From NCBI GenBank assembly GCA_030068145.1, contig JAPJBO010000876.1, positions 31,235 through 95,234 of the forward strand: DNA of 64,000 bases, read 5' to 3'. The notes beneath the pieces were generated by a model, which worked only from the letters and a program-made list of their open reading frames with translations, did no database searches and had not been told where the DNA came from. The position numbers were made by a program, and so were the translations under genes. Below are positions 1 through 8,979 of the stretch, piece by piece; position 1 is the stretch's first letter, and each line of letters begins with the position of its first letter. Origin of the DNA: Diplonema papillatum. Lineage: Eukaryota; Euglenozoa; Diplonemea; Diplonemida; Diplonemidae.

Positions 1-918
1 GTCAAAAAACGACCCGAGCGAGCCAAAAACCCCGTCCGTCCGCGGAGACATGCTACAATACATGGGCAGGCGCGCGTTCAATGGCGAAGCAAAGCACTCG
101 GCTTCAACGTGCAGATGCCGCACGAGGCAGTCCATGACGGAAGGTGGAACCGCATCCTGCAACCCCGAAAGATTACCGGTCAGGTACTTGTACCGAAGCA
201 GCACCGCGAGCGAGTGGAGAACGAATGCGTCGGCCCCCGCGAGTTTTCGGTCCACGCCGCTCGCCCGCAACGCTTCTGACAACTGCGCGTCAAGTCCGGA
301 GGCGCAAGCGTTCAACGGCGGTTCTGTTGAGGAGGAAGCGTCCCGTTTTCGCCTCACGGTGTCACAGTCGGCGCCGGACGGCCCGGATTCGCGCCCGTTC
401 GCGTCCCGGCGGTACAGGGCGCGCAGGCGGGCCCATTGGTCTGCAGGCGTCGCGATTTTTGTGCCCTTGACGAGGACCTGGACGTCTTGCCCGGCGGCCC
501 GCGCGGCGGAGTAGTCGGTTTCAAGGCGGAAGGAGACGTCGCCAGGGGCGGGCGGGGAGTGGGTGAATCGGTCGAGCTCCTCGAAGTCGGAGCGCACCTC
601 CGACGCCAGCCGCGCCGCCGCCTCTGCCGTCGCGCCGGCGGCCGTGAGCTCGGCCGTGAGCACCGCGTCGTCCCTGTTGACGACCCACCGGTTGTAGCAC
701 TTGGCCGCCCGGGAGAACTGGTTCGGGAACGCGCCGGAGGCGCTCGCAAGGCGGAAGAACTCTTCCCTCGCTTTTTTCGCGCGCGAGACGCGGTGCTCCT
801 CGCTGAGGACGGCGGCGGCGTCGATCGACGCGCTTTCCGCGACCTTCCGCAGCAGATCCTCTGCGGACACGACTGAACTACCCTCAGCTCCCTCACCTCG
901 AAGCGTGACGCTCGACAT
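1..918 (-). CDS. Unknown protein, C-terminus beyond the window
   Basis: An open frame runs from an ATG at 918 to the left edge without a stop, giving 306 codons. I do not recognise a family. The first 130 residues are rich in Ala, Glu, Arg and Ser and look helical, possibly coiled-coil (AEDLLRKVAE near residue 19, KKAREEFFRLASAS near 48). The rest mixes acidic and basic stretches without membrane segments or a signal peptide. Third codon positions are strongly G/C, as in the other genes here, which supports real coding. The bases directly before the ATG on this strand are a long C/T tract ending TTTTAG, so an AG acceptor abuts the start codon. That would suit a trans-splice site; equally, the ATG could be an internal Met of an exon whose upstream part is missing. 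The 5' end is duplicated several times upstream (to about 2220). Confidence 0.75.
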   Translation of the reverse strand, partial: MSSVTLRGEGAEGSSVVSAEDLLRKVAESASIDAAAVLSEEHRVSRAKKAREEFFRLASASGAFPNQFSRAAKCYNRWVVNRDDAVLTAELTAAGATAEAAARLASEVRSDFEELDRFTHSPPAPGDVSFRLETDYSAARAAGQDVQVLVKGTKIATPADQWARLRALYRRDANGRESGPSGADCDTVRRKRDASSSTEPPLNACASGLDAQLSEALRASGVDRKLAGADAFVLHSLAVLLRYKYLTGNLSGLQDAVPPSVMDCLVRHLHVEAECFASPLNARLPMYCSMSPRTDGVFGSLGSFFD

Positions 919-1045
919 CTAAAAGGGAAGGGGAGGATGGGGCTGGGGGGGCCCTGTGTATTGTGGAACTGGATAAGAGAAATTGGCTTAGCTAGTGTGA
1001 GAGGTAGAGGTCCTGTGCAAGCTTGTGGTTGTACTGCAGGGGCTT

Positions 1046-1297
1046 TTAGCCGCAATAGCGTCGTCCAGTCCGTCCAGTTAACGACCCACAGGTTGTCTCA
1101 AATTGGAACGTGCCGGAGGCGCTCGCGAGGCGGAAGAACTCTTCCCTCGCCTTCTTCGCGCACGAGACGCGGTGCTCCTCGCTGAGGACGGCGGCGGCGT
1201 CGATCGACGCGCTTTCCGCGACCTTCCGCAGCAGATCCTCTGCGGACACGACTGAGCTACCCTCAGCTCCCTCAACTCGAAGCGTGACGCTCGACAT
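1046..1297 (-). pseudogene. Truncated 5' copy of the 1-918 gene (copy 2)
   Basis: Starting at an ATG at 1297, the first 61 or so residues match the N-terminus of the 1-918 gene almost perfectly, in frame. The match then breaks off (after RLASASG) and the frame closes at codon 84. The pyrimidine tract and AG before the ATG are copied too, as is the noncoding DNA between the copies. The repeat unit is about 379 bp. It could still be expressed as a short protein, but it most likely is a partial duplicate. Confidence 0.75.
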
Positions 1298-1429
1298 CTA
1301 AAAGGGAAGGGGAGGATGGGGCTGGTGGGGCCCTGTGTACTGTGGAACTGGATGAAAGTAATTGGCTTAGCTAGTGTGAGAGGTAGAGGTACTGTGCAAG
1401 CTTGGGGATTTACTGTGGGGGCTTCAGCG

Positions 1430-1887
1430 GCCGCAATGCCCGTCCAGTTGACGACCCACCGGTTGTAGCACTTGCCGCCCGGAAGAACTGGTTCGGGAAC
1501 GCGCCGGAGGCGCTCGCGAGGCGGAAAACTCTTCCCTCGCCTTCTTCGCGCGCGAGACGCGGTGCTCCTCGCTGAGGACGGCGGCGGCGTCGATCGACGC
1601 GCAGCTGTGGTGATAGTAGCAGTACATACATACGTTGTAGCATGCTATGCATGGTATACTGCTACCTCAGTAGGTGGATAGATACATGCACCGCTGCTGC
1701 ATCGCATCCTGGGATCCTAGCACCACGAGGTCGTGGTAGCACATCCCGAGGTGGTACTACGATGTAGCAGCAGTACACCGAGTACGGTGTATGCATACGT
1801 ACGTACATACTACTTTTCACGACTTTCCGCAGCAGATCCTCTGCGGATGCCCTCAGCTTCCTCAACTCGAAGCGTGACGCTCGACAT
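1430..1887 (-). pseudogene. Truncated 5' copy of the 1-918 gene (copy 3), interrupted
   Basis: This carries the same start (ATG at 1887), acceptor tract and downstream region as copies 1 and 2, with a small deletion near codon 14 that shifts the frame. A block of about 214 bp (1604-1817) sits in the middle, replacing about 7 bp of the parental sequence. The block is unlike its surroundings: it is full of TAC/GTA and GTACGTAC-type palindromes (for example CGTACGTACATAC). Confidence 0.65.
1604..1817. mobile_element. Insertion rich in TAC/GTA palindromes
   Basis: This 214-bp block interrupts copy 3 of the duplicated gene start; the flanks align with copies 1 and 2 on both sides. It codes for nothing visible. 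It uses the same TACCACC/GTGGTAC vocabulary as the degenerate repeat at 13.0-13.4 kb. It may be a small non-autonomous element or a repair patch; no clean terminal repeats were found. Confidence 0.4.
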
Positions 1888-2034
1888 CTAAAGGGGAAGG
1901 GGGAGGATGGGGCTGGGGGGGCCTGTGTGTTGTGGAACTAAATAAGAGAAATTGGCTTAGCTAATGTGAAGGGTACAGGTACTGTGTACGTTTGCGGTTG
2001 TACTGCAGGGGCTTTTAGCGGCCGCAATAGCGTC

Positions 2035-2225
2035 GTCCAGTCCGTCCAGTTGACGACCCACCGGTTGTAGCACTGGGCCGCCCGGGAAAACTGGTTCGGG
2101 AAGCGCCGGAGGCGCTCGCAAGGCGGAAGAGCTCTTTCCTCGCCTTCTTCGCACACTACTACGGTGCTCTACGCTCGCAATGGCGACATGCATTGGCAGC
2201 AGTTCCTCTGAGGACACGAGGGTGG
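2035..2225 (-). pseudogene. Most decayed 5' copy of the 1-918 gene (copy 4)
   Basis: The block from the CCAGTTGACGACCCACCGGT-type sequence through the AAGCGCCGGAGGCGCTCG part matches copies 1-3. The start-codon end (about 2190-2225) has decayed and has no ATG. The noncoding spacer at 1888-2035 also matches the spacer between copies 1 and 2. Confidence 0.55.
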
Positions 2226-2269
2226 GGTACTGCCCTCAACTCAAAGCAGCAAATCTCTGTCGTTTTAGA

Positions 2270-3460
2270 TAATTGCGCGGGGTGGAGGGGGCACGGAGCA
2301 GGCGGTGCACGCTTGTGGTTTTACTGCGGAGTAGAGACTAGCTCACGTCGAACCGCGGCCGATTCGCGCTGTCGCATGTGATAGAAAGGACGAGGCAAGA
2401 GGCGAGACGACTGTATGGGTACAAGGGCAAACGAACGGGCGCCCCGAAGAAGGAAGAGCAGGCAGCATGGAAGTACGCACTTGGCAACTTTGGGGAGACT
2501 GTGTGGGGAGAACAGATGAAATCAAAAGGGGCCGGCGGGGTCAAAGATGTCCCCGTGAAGAAGGAGGAAGTGAAGGCTGGGGAAGACTGTGTGGTTGAGT
2601 GTTGCGTGTGCGTATGCGTGTGATTGTGAACGTACATGTGAGTGCGAAAAAGACCATGGGTGCACATGAGAATTGGATGCGCATGTTTGTGCGAATGTGA
2701 TTCAGACTCTGGATGCGCATGTGAAATGAAACTGAGCGTTGGGGACCCGTTTGCACGTGATGCCTTCCTGCGCGAGAGGAGTCCACGTTTCCTTCAGTTT
2801 CAGGTATCCGCAGATGCCCCCGCGGTTGCAACTGGGGGTGGTGCTTTGTTGTGTGCGTGTGTTGTGTGTGTGTGTGTGTGGGTGTGTGTGTAAGTGTTTG
2901 TATGTGCGAGTGAGGGAGGGAGCGGTGAGAGGAACACTAGCAGACTAGCAGGGTTGCGGGTTGCGGGAAGATGATAGGGCGCAAAACTGAAACTCATTCG
3001 CATTGCAAGACGCAATTTCAAATTCTGCGTGTTCTTCAAGATGCGGTATTCAGAAGGCTCTCTAACTCGTTTCATGCGTCAGAGCAGTGCGCGCAGCCTA
3101 GGACATTTAGGAGGATGCTGCCAGACAAAGAACCGAAGGGATCCCAAGTGCTGTAACACCGAACAACGTGTTGAACGGACGTGAGGTCATGCGGGTCTAC
3201 CCCCATACGACAAGACATACAAACACAACAGGTCAAAGTCCTGAGGGAGAAAACAACACACGGTGGTGTAAGCGAAGAAAGCGCCGGACGTCGAGTTGGA
3301 AAAAAAACTGCTTGGGATGATACACCGGGTTCACCTTACACCACGTACACATTAATCGGTCAACGTCGAATCTGAGTGTCTGCTGACAGGACCAGCTACG
3401 TATGGCTAGAGTAAAAGAGGACGTGCTTTTCGGGTGCGCTACAACCACCTGAACAGCGGG
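2270..3460. other. Intergenic, GT-rich; no convincing gene
   Basis: A plus-strand frame at 2378-2623 (81 codons, Lys/Glu-rich) is open but has no family resemblance and ends in a GT-rich tract. From about 2590 to 2905 the plus strand is an imperfect TG/TGCG microsatellite. Nothing else stands out to 3460. Confidence 0.5.
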
Positions 3461-3470
3461 TGTGACACCC

Positions 3471-4221
3471 GCTTTAGCTCCAGCTTTAGCTCCAGCTTTA
3501 GCTCCAGCTTTAGCTCCAGCTTTAGCTCCAGCTTTAGCTCCAGCTCTAGCTCCAGCTCTAGCTCCAGCTTTAGCTCCAGCTTTAGCTCCAGCTTTAGCTC
3601 CAGCTTTAGCTCCAGCTCTAGCTCCAGCTTTAGCTCCAGCTTTAGCTCCAGCTTTAGCTCCAGCTTTAGCTCCAGCTTTAGCTCCAGCTTTAGCTCCAGC
3701 TTTAGCTCCAGCTTTAGCTCCAGCTTTAGCTCCAGCTTTAGCTCCAGCTTTAGCTCCAGCTTTAGCTCCAGCTTTAGCTCCAGCTTTAGCTCCAGCTTAG
3801 CTCCAGCTTTAGCTCCAGCTTTAGCTCCAGCTTTAGCTCCAGCTTTAGCTCCAGCTAGCTTTAGCTCCAGCTTTAGCTCCAGCTTTAGCTCCAGCTTTAG
3901 CTCCAGCTTTAGCTCCAGCTTTAGCTCCAGCTTTAGCTCCAGCTTTAGCTCCAGCTTTAGCTCCAGCTTTAGCTCCAGCTTTAGCTCCAGCTTTAGCTCC
4001 AGCTTTAGCTCCAGCTTTAGCTCCAGCTTTAGCTCCAGCTTTAGCTCCAGCTTTAGCTCCAGCTTTAGCTCCAGCTTTAGCTCCAGCTTTAGCTCCAGCT
4101 TTAGCTCCAGCTTTAGCTCCAGCTTTAGCTCCAGCTTTAGCTCCAGCTTTAGCTCCAGCTTTAGCTCCAGCTTTAGCTCCAGCTTTAGCTCCAGCTTTAG
4201 CTCCAGCTTTAGCTCCAGCTT
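3471..4221. repeat. 12-bp minisatellite (CTCCAGCTTTAG)n
   Basis: About 62 nearly perfect copies of a 12-bp unit; a few early units carry CTCTAG instead of CTTTAG. Small slips near 3795 and 3855 change phase. Because 12 is a multiple of three, several frames stay open for hundreds of codons: Ser-Ser-Phe-Ser and Ala-Pro-Ala-Leu on the plus strand, Glu-Leu-Lys-Leu on the minus strand. I treat these as by-products, not genes. The right flank (CTTCTGGGGTTGGACTCCAC) is shared with 41.9 kb, where only one unit is present. Confidence 0.95.
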
Positions 4222-4351
4222 CTGGGGTTGGACTCCACCGGGAAAGCGGGGGCGAAAGAAAATAGCACTAGCGGGCACAAAAAGCTTTCCCCCCCCCAGC
4301 GCAGGCAGGCCCTGTGCATGGCAATGCAAGGGGTGTTCTGGTGCCGGTGGG

Positions 4352-4440
4352 CGAGATGAGAGAGACGAGTTAGAGTGCAGGGACCGTCTCTCCGGGGAGT
4401 TTCCGGTCGTACTTCTCGTCGTACTGCTACGGGGGCATTA
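4352..4440. repeat. Dispersed repeat, shared with 55.40-55.49 kb
   Basis: The stretch beginning GAGAGACGAGTTAGAGTGCA and including TCTCTCCGGGGAGT is repeated at about 55400-55490, inside the intron of the membrane-protein gene and directly after a (GA)n tract there. Only two copies are in the window. Confidence 0.7.
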
Positions 4441-4640
4441 GTCGCGCTGCAGGTTGCGGCTCTGCTACATGAACTCGAATGATATGTAGCACACAAATTT
4501 CAAGTCGGTGCAAATCCGCAAGAGCATCTGCCCCATCAGCTTTGGCTGGCAGAATAGAGTGGGTGGACTACCGTGGCCGTAACGGGTGACGGGGAGTTGG
4601 GGTGCAGGGCTTCCGCTCCGTTTTCGGTCTCAGAGAAAAT

Positions 4641-4932
4641 ACGTGTGGTCCACAGTGTGGACGCTCAAGGTTTGAGGGAAAAAAACCTTTCCCCCTTTGT
4701 GCGGCGGGCAAAATTTTGGGTCACTACTAACTTGGCTAACACGTGGCTGTGCGGCCTTGGCGACTTGTGGGCCCAGACACACCCTGCATGTGGACCAACC
4801 TGTGGCAAGCACATGTGGGGGGAAAAATAAATCAAAATACACCTGTGGGACCTGTGGATCCACACGTGGGGGAAAGAAAATCCAAAAATTAACGTGTGGA
4901 AATCCACACGTTCCACACGTGGAGCGTAAGCC
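4641..4932 (+). repeat. Dispersed repeat H, CACACGTGG-rich (copy 1)
   Basis: About 290 bp dense in CCACACGTGG-like palindromes. It matches 48312-48712 in the opposite orientation, including the TGGACCAACCTGTGGCAAGC segment and the cluster of GTGTGGA/TCCACAC palindromes at one end. No protein is credible in it. The palindromic ends suggest a non-autonomous mobile element. Confidence 0.7.
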
Positions 4933-5388
4933 CTGTTGGGGTGTGACACCGGGAGAGGACAGCGACCGAAGCCACAGCTGCCACGCCCGGAGACTGCCGG
5001 TAAGTGTGCGGGTCTGTGTCTCAGCTCGAAATGCTGCTTCTCCGAGGAAGGTGCGGGCGAGGGGACGCCACCTTCCCCTCCCTTGCGATGCTCGTCCTCA
5101 CGGGGGCTTTGTGAGACATCACAACCAATCAAATCGACGCGAACGCTTCCATACACACGTCCCTCGTCGGGAAGAAGGCCCACCGCGCATCCTGCCGGCG
5201 GCAGGGTAGCTCGAGGGGGTTCAAGCTACCGCGCCCTGTACGGGCGTAAAGTGAAATTGTACAAAAGCTGCTGGGGAGCGCAAGGGACAGGGGCGGCAAT
5301 GAGGCGAAAAGGGCGAAAGGGGGAAAAGGGCGAAAGGGGGTACTGAGAGTTGGCTGGGGAAAAGGTGGGACGGTGGGGACGCGGTGGG

Positions 5389-5960
5389 GGTGGGGGAATT
5401 GCAATAACGTGCTTGGAATGGTCATAATACTATGCTCAACGCAGCACTGGTCCTGTCTGCGCCGTGGTTCGATCTTTTTTACACGGACAGGGTTTATTCT
5501 AGGATTTCTCTCAATTTTCAATTTTGAGGGGTCTCCGCCTCTATTTACTGGCCAAAGACGTTTTCCTTGCAGCGGTCAAGCTCTGGAGTTGCAGGAGTAC
5601 TCTCCGGTTAACAAGCTCCCCTTGGGGAGCCTGTTCTTTTTTAAATTAGCCCCGATGTTTAGCTTTTTGTGATGCGTCGCGTTCCGCAGTGGGTCGCAGT
5701 TTCCGAGGACTAAAATCTGGAAAGTTGCTGCCTTGGAACCCTTAGTGCCTAGTTCATTTCTGAAGGCCGTTGGACCCCCTTAAACCCTGCACGGACACAT
5801 ACAGCGGACTATCATCAGCGCGGAACTTGGGTGTCTGCAGACACCACAGCGGTATGCGTTTGGTTTGTCAGGCGGCTATTCATAACTCATCACAACAGCC
5901 AGGACCACCCATGCTACAGAGCACAGGCAAGTCCGTTTCGGAGGGCAACTCTCTTGGTGA
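5389..5960 (+). repeat. Dispersed repeat B, split by an insertion
   Basis: The left part (5389-5490, with TTGCAATAACGTGCTTGGAA and CACTGGTCCTGTCTGCGCCG) and the right part (about 5785-5945, with CAGGACCACCCATGCTAC) match one continuous element at about 43789-44065. About 290 bp of other DNA lies between them. Further full or partial copies are near 15.05-15.14, 24.36-24.48, 28.79-28.91, 51.74-51.96 and 60.23-60.34 kb. Confidence 0.75.
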
Positions 5961-5965
5961 GATCT

Positions 5966-6070
5966 TTTTTTCCATCTCGCGACCAAGTATTCGGTTGATT
6001 CATGAACGACAATTGAACGAGTTTTCACTTCCTTTTATGCGTGCTCCGTGAGCAACAATCCCGCAGCGAG
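5966..6070 (+). repeat. Dispersed repeat G, also inside the right-end satellite
   Basis: The stretch from CTTTTTTTCCATCTCGCGAC to GAGCAACAATCCCGCAG is found in reverse orientation at about 62088-62190, where it splits the 41-bp satellite. The identity is high enough to see by eye. Confidence 0.7.
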
Positions 6071-6249
6071 ATTCAAGACCAGGCAACCAAGAGAAGGAGG
6101 GGAACACGACTCAGAGATCCTGGCTGGAACGCAGCCTGGAACCAGTGTGATGAGCCTGAGAAGTTTTCTGAAGAACACTCTGGAAAGAACGGCATTGGTT
6201 TTGACCGCACGTGTTGCAAAAATCGGGCGGGTCTTGCCACGGAAATGCC

Positions 6250-6412
6250 GACTCCCAAACACCTTGGGGGGGAAGAGTTTCACCTCAGGTGTTTGCACAC
6301 GGACACTCTTGAGATCGGTGAGGATGCTGTCGACATGTCGTACGACGCCTTCATACCTGAACATGAGCAGAAGCTGCCGCTGCTAGCGGAGCACGTTTTG
6401 CTTGCCAAGGTC
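6250..6412 (-). pseudogene. Decayed paralogue fragment of the 6937-7764 gene
   Basis: On the minus strand, RQLLLMFRYEGVV followed by a Leu/Pro-rich stretch ending FPPKVFG aligns with RQLLFMYEGIQG and LPPLKVPG of the neighbouring gene. Upstream, a stop lies in frame and the part that would hold the helix before RQLL is shortened. It is therefore a broken copy of a host gene. Confidence 0.55.
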
Positions 6413-6530
6413 AAGGGTGGCTGGGGCGCGCATCGCAGTCCCTTGGAGCCGACAAACTGGCCCACTACGCTTCGGTCACTTGAACCGACTGCATGTGGGA
6501 CTACTGGATGGGCTAGGGTTTGCGGGGGTT

Positions 6531-6860
6531 CGCAGTCGCTCGGACCAAGAAATTGGCGTCTGCGGACACACGGCAGCTCCTGTTCGGAGCCCTACGTCCT
6601 CCTGCCGCAGCGGGTGCGGAGACGAAGCCGGCGCGTCACTGCCACGGGGACCCGACCACGCGCATGGGCTTCAAACTCGGGAGGACCGACTGGTTCTGCT
6701 TGTCCGGCTCCGGGTCGCGCCGGGTGTGGCTCTTCGCCTTCGGCGGCTTGCGAAGCCGGCGGGTGCCGCGCCCGGCGTTTCCTCGAAGGAAGCAGAATGC
6801 CAGTTCGAAGAAAGTCAGGGGCTCTCGGAGGCCAAACGGGCGGCGGGCCGCCAACTATGC
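6531..6860 (-). repeat. Tandem copy of the 3' end of the 6937-7764 gene
   Basis: This segment repeats 6861-7100 at high identity, including the C-terminal coding part (GTRRLRKPPKAKSH to the stop) and the noncoding DNA after it (TCGGACCAAGAAATTGGCG). The C-terminal reading frame is kept in both copies, but the copied one lacks the rest of the gene. Confidence 0.75.
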
Positions 6861-6936
6861 TTCGCAGTCGCTCGGACCAAGAAATTGGCGCCTGCAGACT
6901 CCTCTTCGGAGCGGGTGCTGAGATGAAGCCGGCGCG

Positions 6937-7764
6937 TCACTGCCACGGGGACTCGACCACGCGCATGGGCTTTAAACTCGGGAGGACCGACTGGTTCTGC
7001 TTGTCCGGCTCCGGGTCGCGCCGGGCGTGGCTCTTCGCCTTCGGCGGCTTGCGAAGCCGGCGGGTGCCGCCGCCTGGTGTTTCCTCGAAGGAAGCAGAAT
7101 GCGAGTTCGAAGACGACAACGCGGGGTCGTCGATAGCCTTCGTCAGCCCCGGCGCCAAATGCTCACCTGGAGAAGACGGTGTCCCTGGCACCTTGAGGGG
7201 GGGGAGGATGCTGGGCGTCGGCGACAGGGTGCAGATGTCGTGGAATCGCTTGTTGATCATGCCTTGGATGCCTTCGTACATGAACAGCAGCTGGCGATAC
7301 GCCAGGTCAGACTGGTCGAGCTGCTGGTGGAGGACGCTCTGCTCAGCGAGGAGAGTGCGGTAGTCGGGAGTTTTCGGGCACGACGGGATCGAATCGGCGG
7401 GGGGGTGTTTGTCGAGGCGTTTGCGCTCGTTCTCCCGCTGCTTCACCTTCCACCACCGCATGTCGTCCGCCGCCTTTTCGCCCCCGGCGCCGTCGTGCGT
7501 GCGCCGCTTCTTCACGACGGAGACGAACTTCTTCCGGCAGCGCTGGACGCCGAGGACGTTCTTCATCGAGTCCGAAAAATTGGTGAGTAGCGACTTGCCG
7601 GCCCCGAAGCGCAGGCTGTCGTAGTCGTTGACGACCGTCGTCTCCCAGAACCGCGACTCCTCCGAAATCTGGTCCATGTACGCGCGCATCTCGTCCATGT
7701 CGTCCCGGTTTTGCGCCATGATCTTCAGCATTTGCACGCAGTCGGTGCCTTCTTCGGCCATCAT
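6937..7764 (-). CDS. Unknown coiled-coil protein, about 275 aa
   Basis: The frame starts at the first of two adjacent ATGs (7764) and ends at 6937. No family is recognised. The N-terminal half is helical and acidic (MLKIMAQNRDDMDEMRAYMD). A basic patch follows (KVKQRENERKRLDKH), then a Leu/Gln-rich likely coiled coil near residues 130-165, and a Pro/Ser-rich, basic tail (TRRLRKPPKAKSHARR) that could contact nucleic acid or carry a nuclear localisation signal. There are no membrane spans. An upstream GTG keeps the frame open for six codons, but ATG is preferred. On this strand a T-run ending CTAG lies at 7804-7816, giving a 39-nt leader if that is a splice acceptor. Its 3' end is duplicated downstream, and a decayed paralogue lies at 6250-6412, so the gene belongs to a locally amplified family. 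Confidence 0.7.
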   Translation of the reverse strand: MMAEEGTDCVQMLKIMAQNRDDMDEMRAYMDQISEESRFWETTVVNDYDSLRFGAGKSLLTNFSDSMKNVLGVQRCRKKFVSVVKKRRTHDGAGGEKAADDMRWWKVKQRENERKRLDKHPPADSIPSCPKTPDYRTLLAEQSVLHQQLDQSDLAYRQLLFMYEGIQGMINKRFHDICTLSPTPSILPPLKVPGTPSSPGEHLAPGLTKAIDDPALSSSNSHSASFEETPGGGTRRLRKPPKAKSHARRDPEPDKQNQSVLPSLKPMRVVESPWQ

Positions 7765-7825
7765 CGTGCCACGACGGCTCACCCTACCCTCTGCCGTGAG
7801 TCTCTAGAAAAAAAAAATGTAGGGT

Positions 7826-7905
7826 AATGGTGTGGTCGGTGTAGCCAGGGGGAACTACGGGGGAACTACGGGGAACTGACCTTGGGGTGTCTTTTTTTTT
7901 TTTGT
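7826..7905. repeat. Short dispersed repeat with GGGGAACTACG doublet
   Basis: GGGGGAACTACGGGGGAACT plus a flanking ACACC/GGTGT and poly-T part recur at about 11418-11497, with the flanking parts inverted relative to the core. It lies just upstream of the 7764 start. Confidence 0.5.
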
Positions 7906-8142
7906 AGTGGACTTTTTCAAACGCCACGCACCGGCGCCAAACCGGGAGCTTTGGAGTGAGCAAAACGGTTCCTCTTGCTTGGGCTTTCCACAGAAGGGCC
8001 AAGCCTCTTGAAAAATGGAGCCGGGGGTGGTGCTTTCGTGGCGCCGTGACATGAAGGATTCGTTGGAAAGTAGACTCGAACGCTATCGTAGGACTCGCAG
8101 AAGTCGGTTGGCTCACGCTTGCAGGAACCTACGTAAAGCTCG

Positions 8143-8975
8143 CTACCGGGCCCCTTTCAACGTCTGAAGGAAAAGCTCAGTTGCTAGGGCATGCAGTTTA
8201 TCAAGAAGTAACTTCTTATCAGCTTCCCTTCCATGCAGACACAAGTTGGACTCAAGCACATCCTTTCGTCTATCACCGGACTCTTGATTGCGTGGTGCCA
8301 CTACTATCTGTGGGCTGTCCAAGATATCCTGCAGATCTCGATCAGGCCTCTGCCACCCGTCACGACTAACGCGATTGTTTTCAAGGACCAGTACAAGCAC
8401 GCAATGGTCACCCGAAGCATGCCATTCAAGGTTAATGTTGTTGTGGGCAAACTGCTCTACGATCTCTGGAACAGAAGGATGCAGAGCCCGAAGAACCCAA
8501 GGCTTTGTCGTGTCCGAAGTCTCCCTCTCGCCAGCGAAAGAAGCAAACAAGCCAGCGCCTCTCCTTGCGCGCCATTCCGACACTCCAATCCCTCTTGGGT
8601 TTGGGCAAGAAGGTGATCCGCAATCACGTTCAGAAGCCCAGGTGGCGTTTGCATCAGCTCCTACTCTGGGAGAAACCGGAAGCTCTCCGGTGCATTCCAA
8701 GTCGTCGGAAAGGCCAGTCGACGGCTGTATGCAAGCGGGCGGAGGTCCTGGGACTGCGAAGGCGCGACTACCCCACAAGAAGGACTCACTGTCTCTCTGT
8801 TCTGTCCCTGCGGCCATAGCCGTCTTATCCTCGGCCAAGCACCACTTTCTCCTCCTGCAACGCAACCTTGCCTTCAGCCAGCCATTATGACTGTCACTCT
8901 GGTTATCAACCTTACTCCTCGCTCGGGTTGCCGTCTTCGACCGCGACGGCCTCTGATAGTTTGGGTTAGAATGCA
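8143..8975. other. Ambiguous region: long frames on both strands, no family
   Basis: The minus strand is open for 277 codons (8976-8143) but has no ATG for the first 50. A plus-strand frame (8233-8616, 127 codons) is also open and has a hydrophobic stretch (SSITGLLIAWCHYYLWAV). Neither shows the G/C-rich third positions of the accepted genes. It may be a decayed gene or chance. It abuts the left end of the TIR element at 8980. Confidence 0.3.
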
Positions 8976-8979
8976 AATA

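Noticed and set aside
354-1055. 233-codon Arg/Ser/Pro-rich minus-strand frame
   Set aside because: It is out of phase with the real gene; the frame starting at the ATG at 918 gives the ordered protein and matches the duplicated copies.
3434-4441. Long Ser/Phe, Ala/Pro/Leu and Glu/Leu/Lys open frames on both strands
   Set aside because: They are translations of a 12-bp tandem repeat, open only because 12 is divisible by three and the unit lacks stops in those frames.
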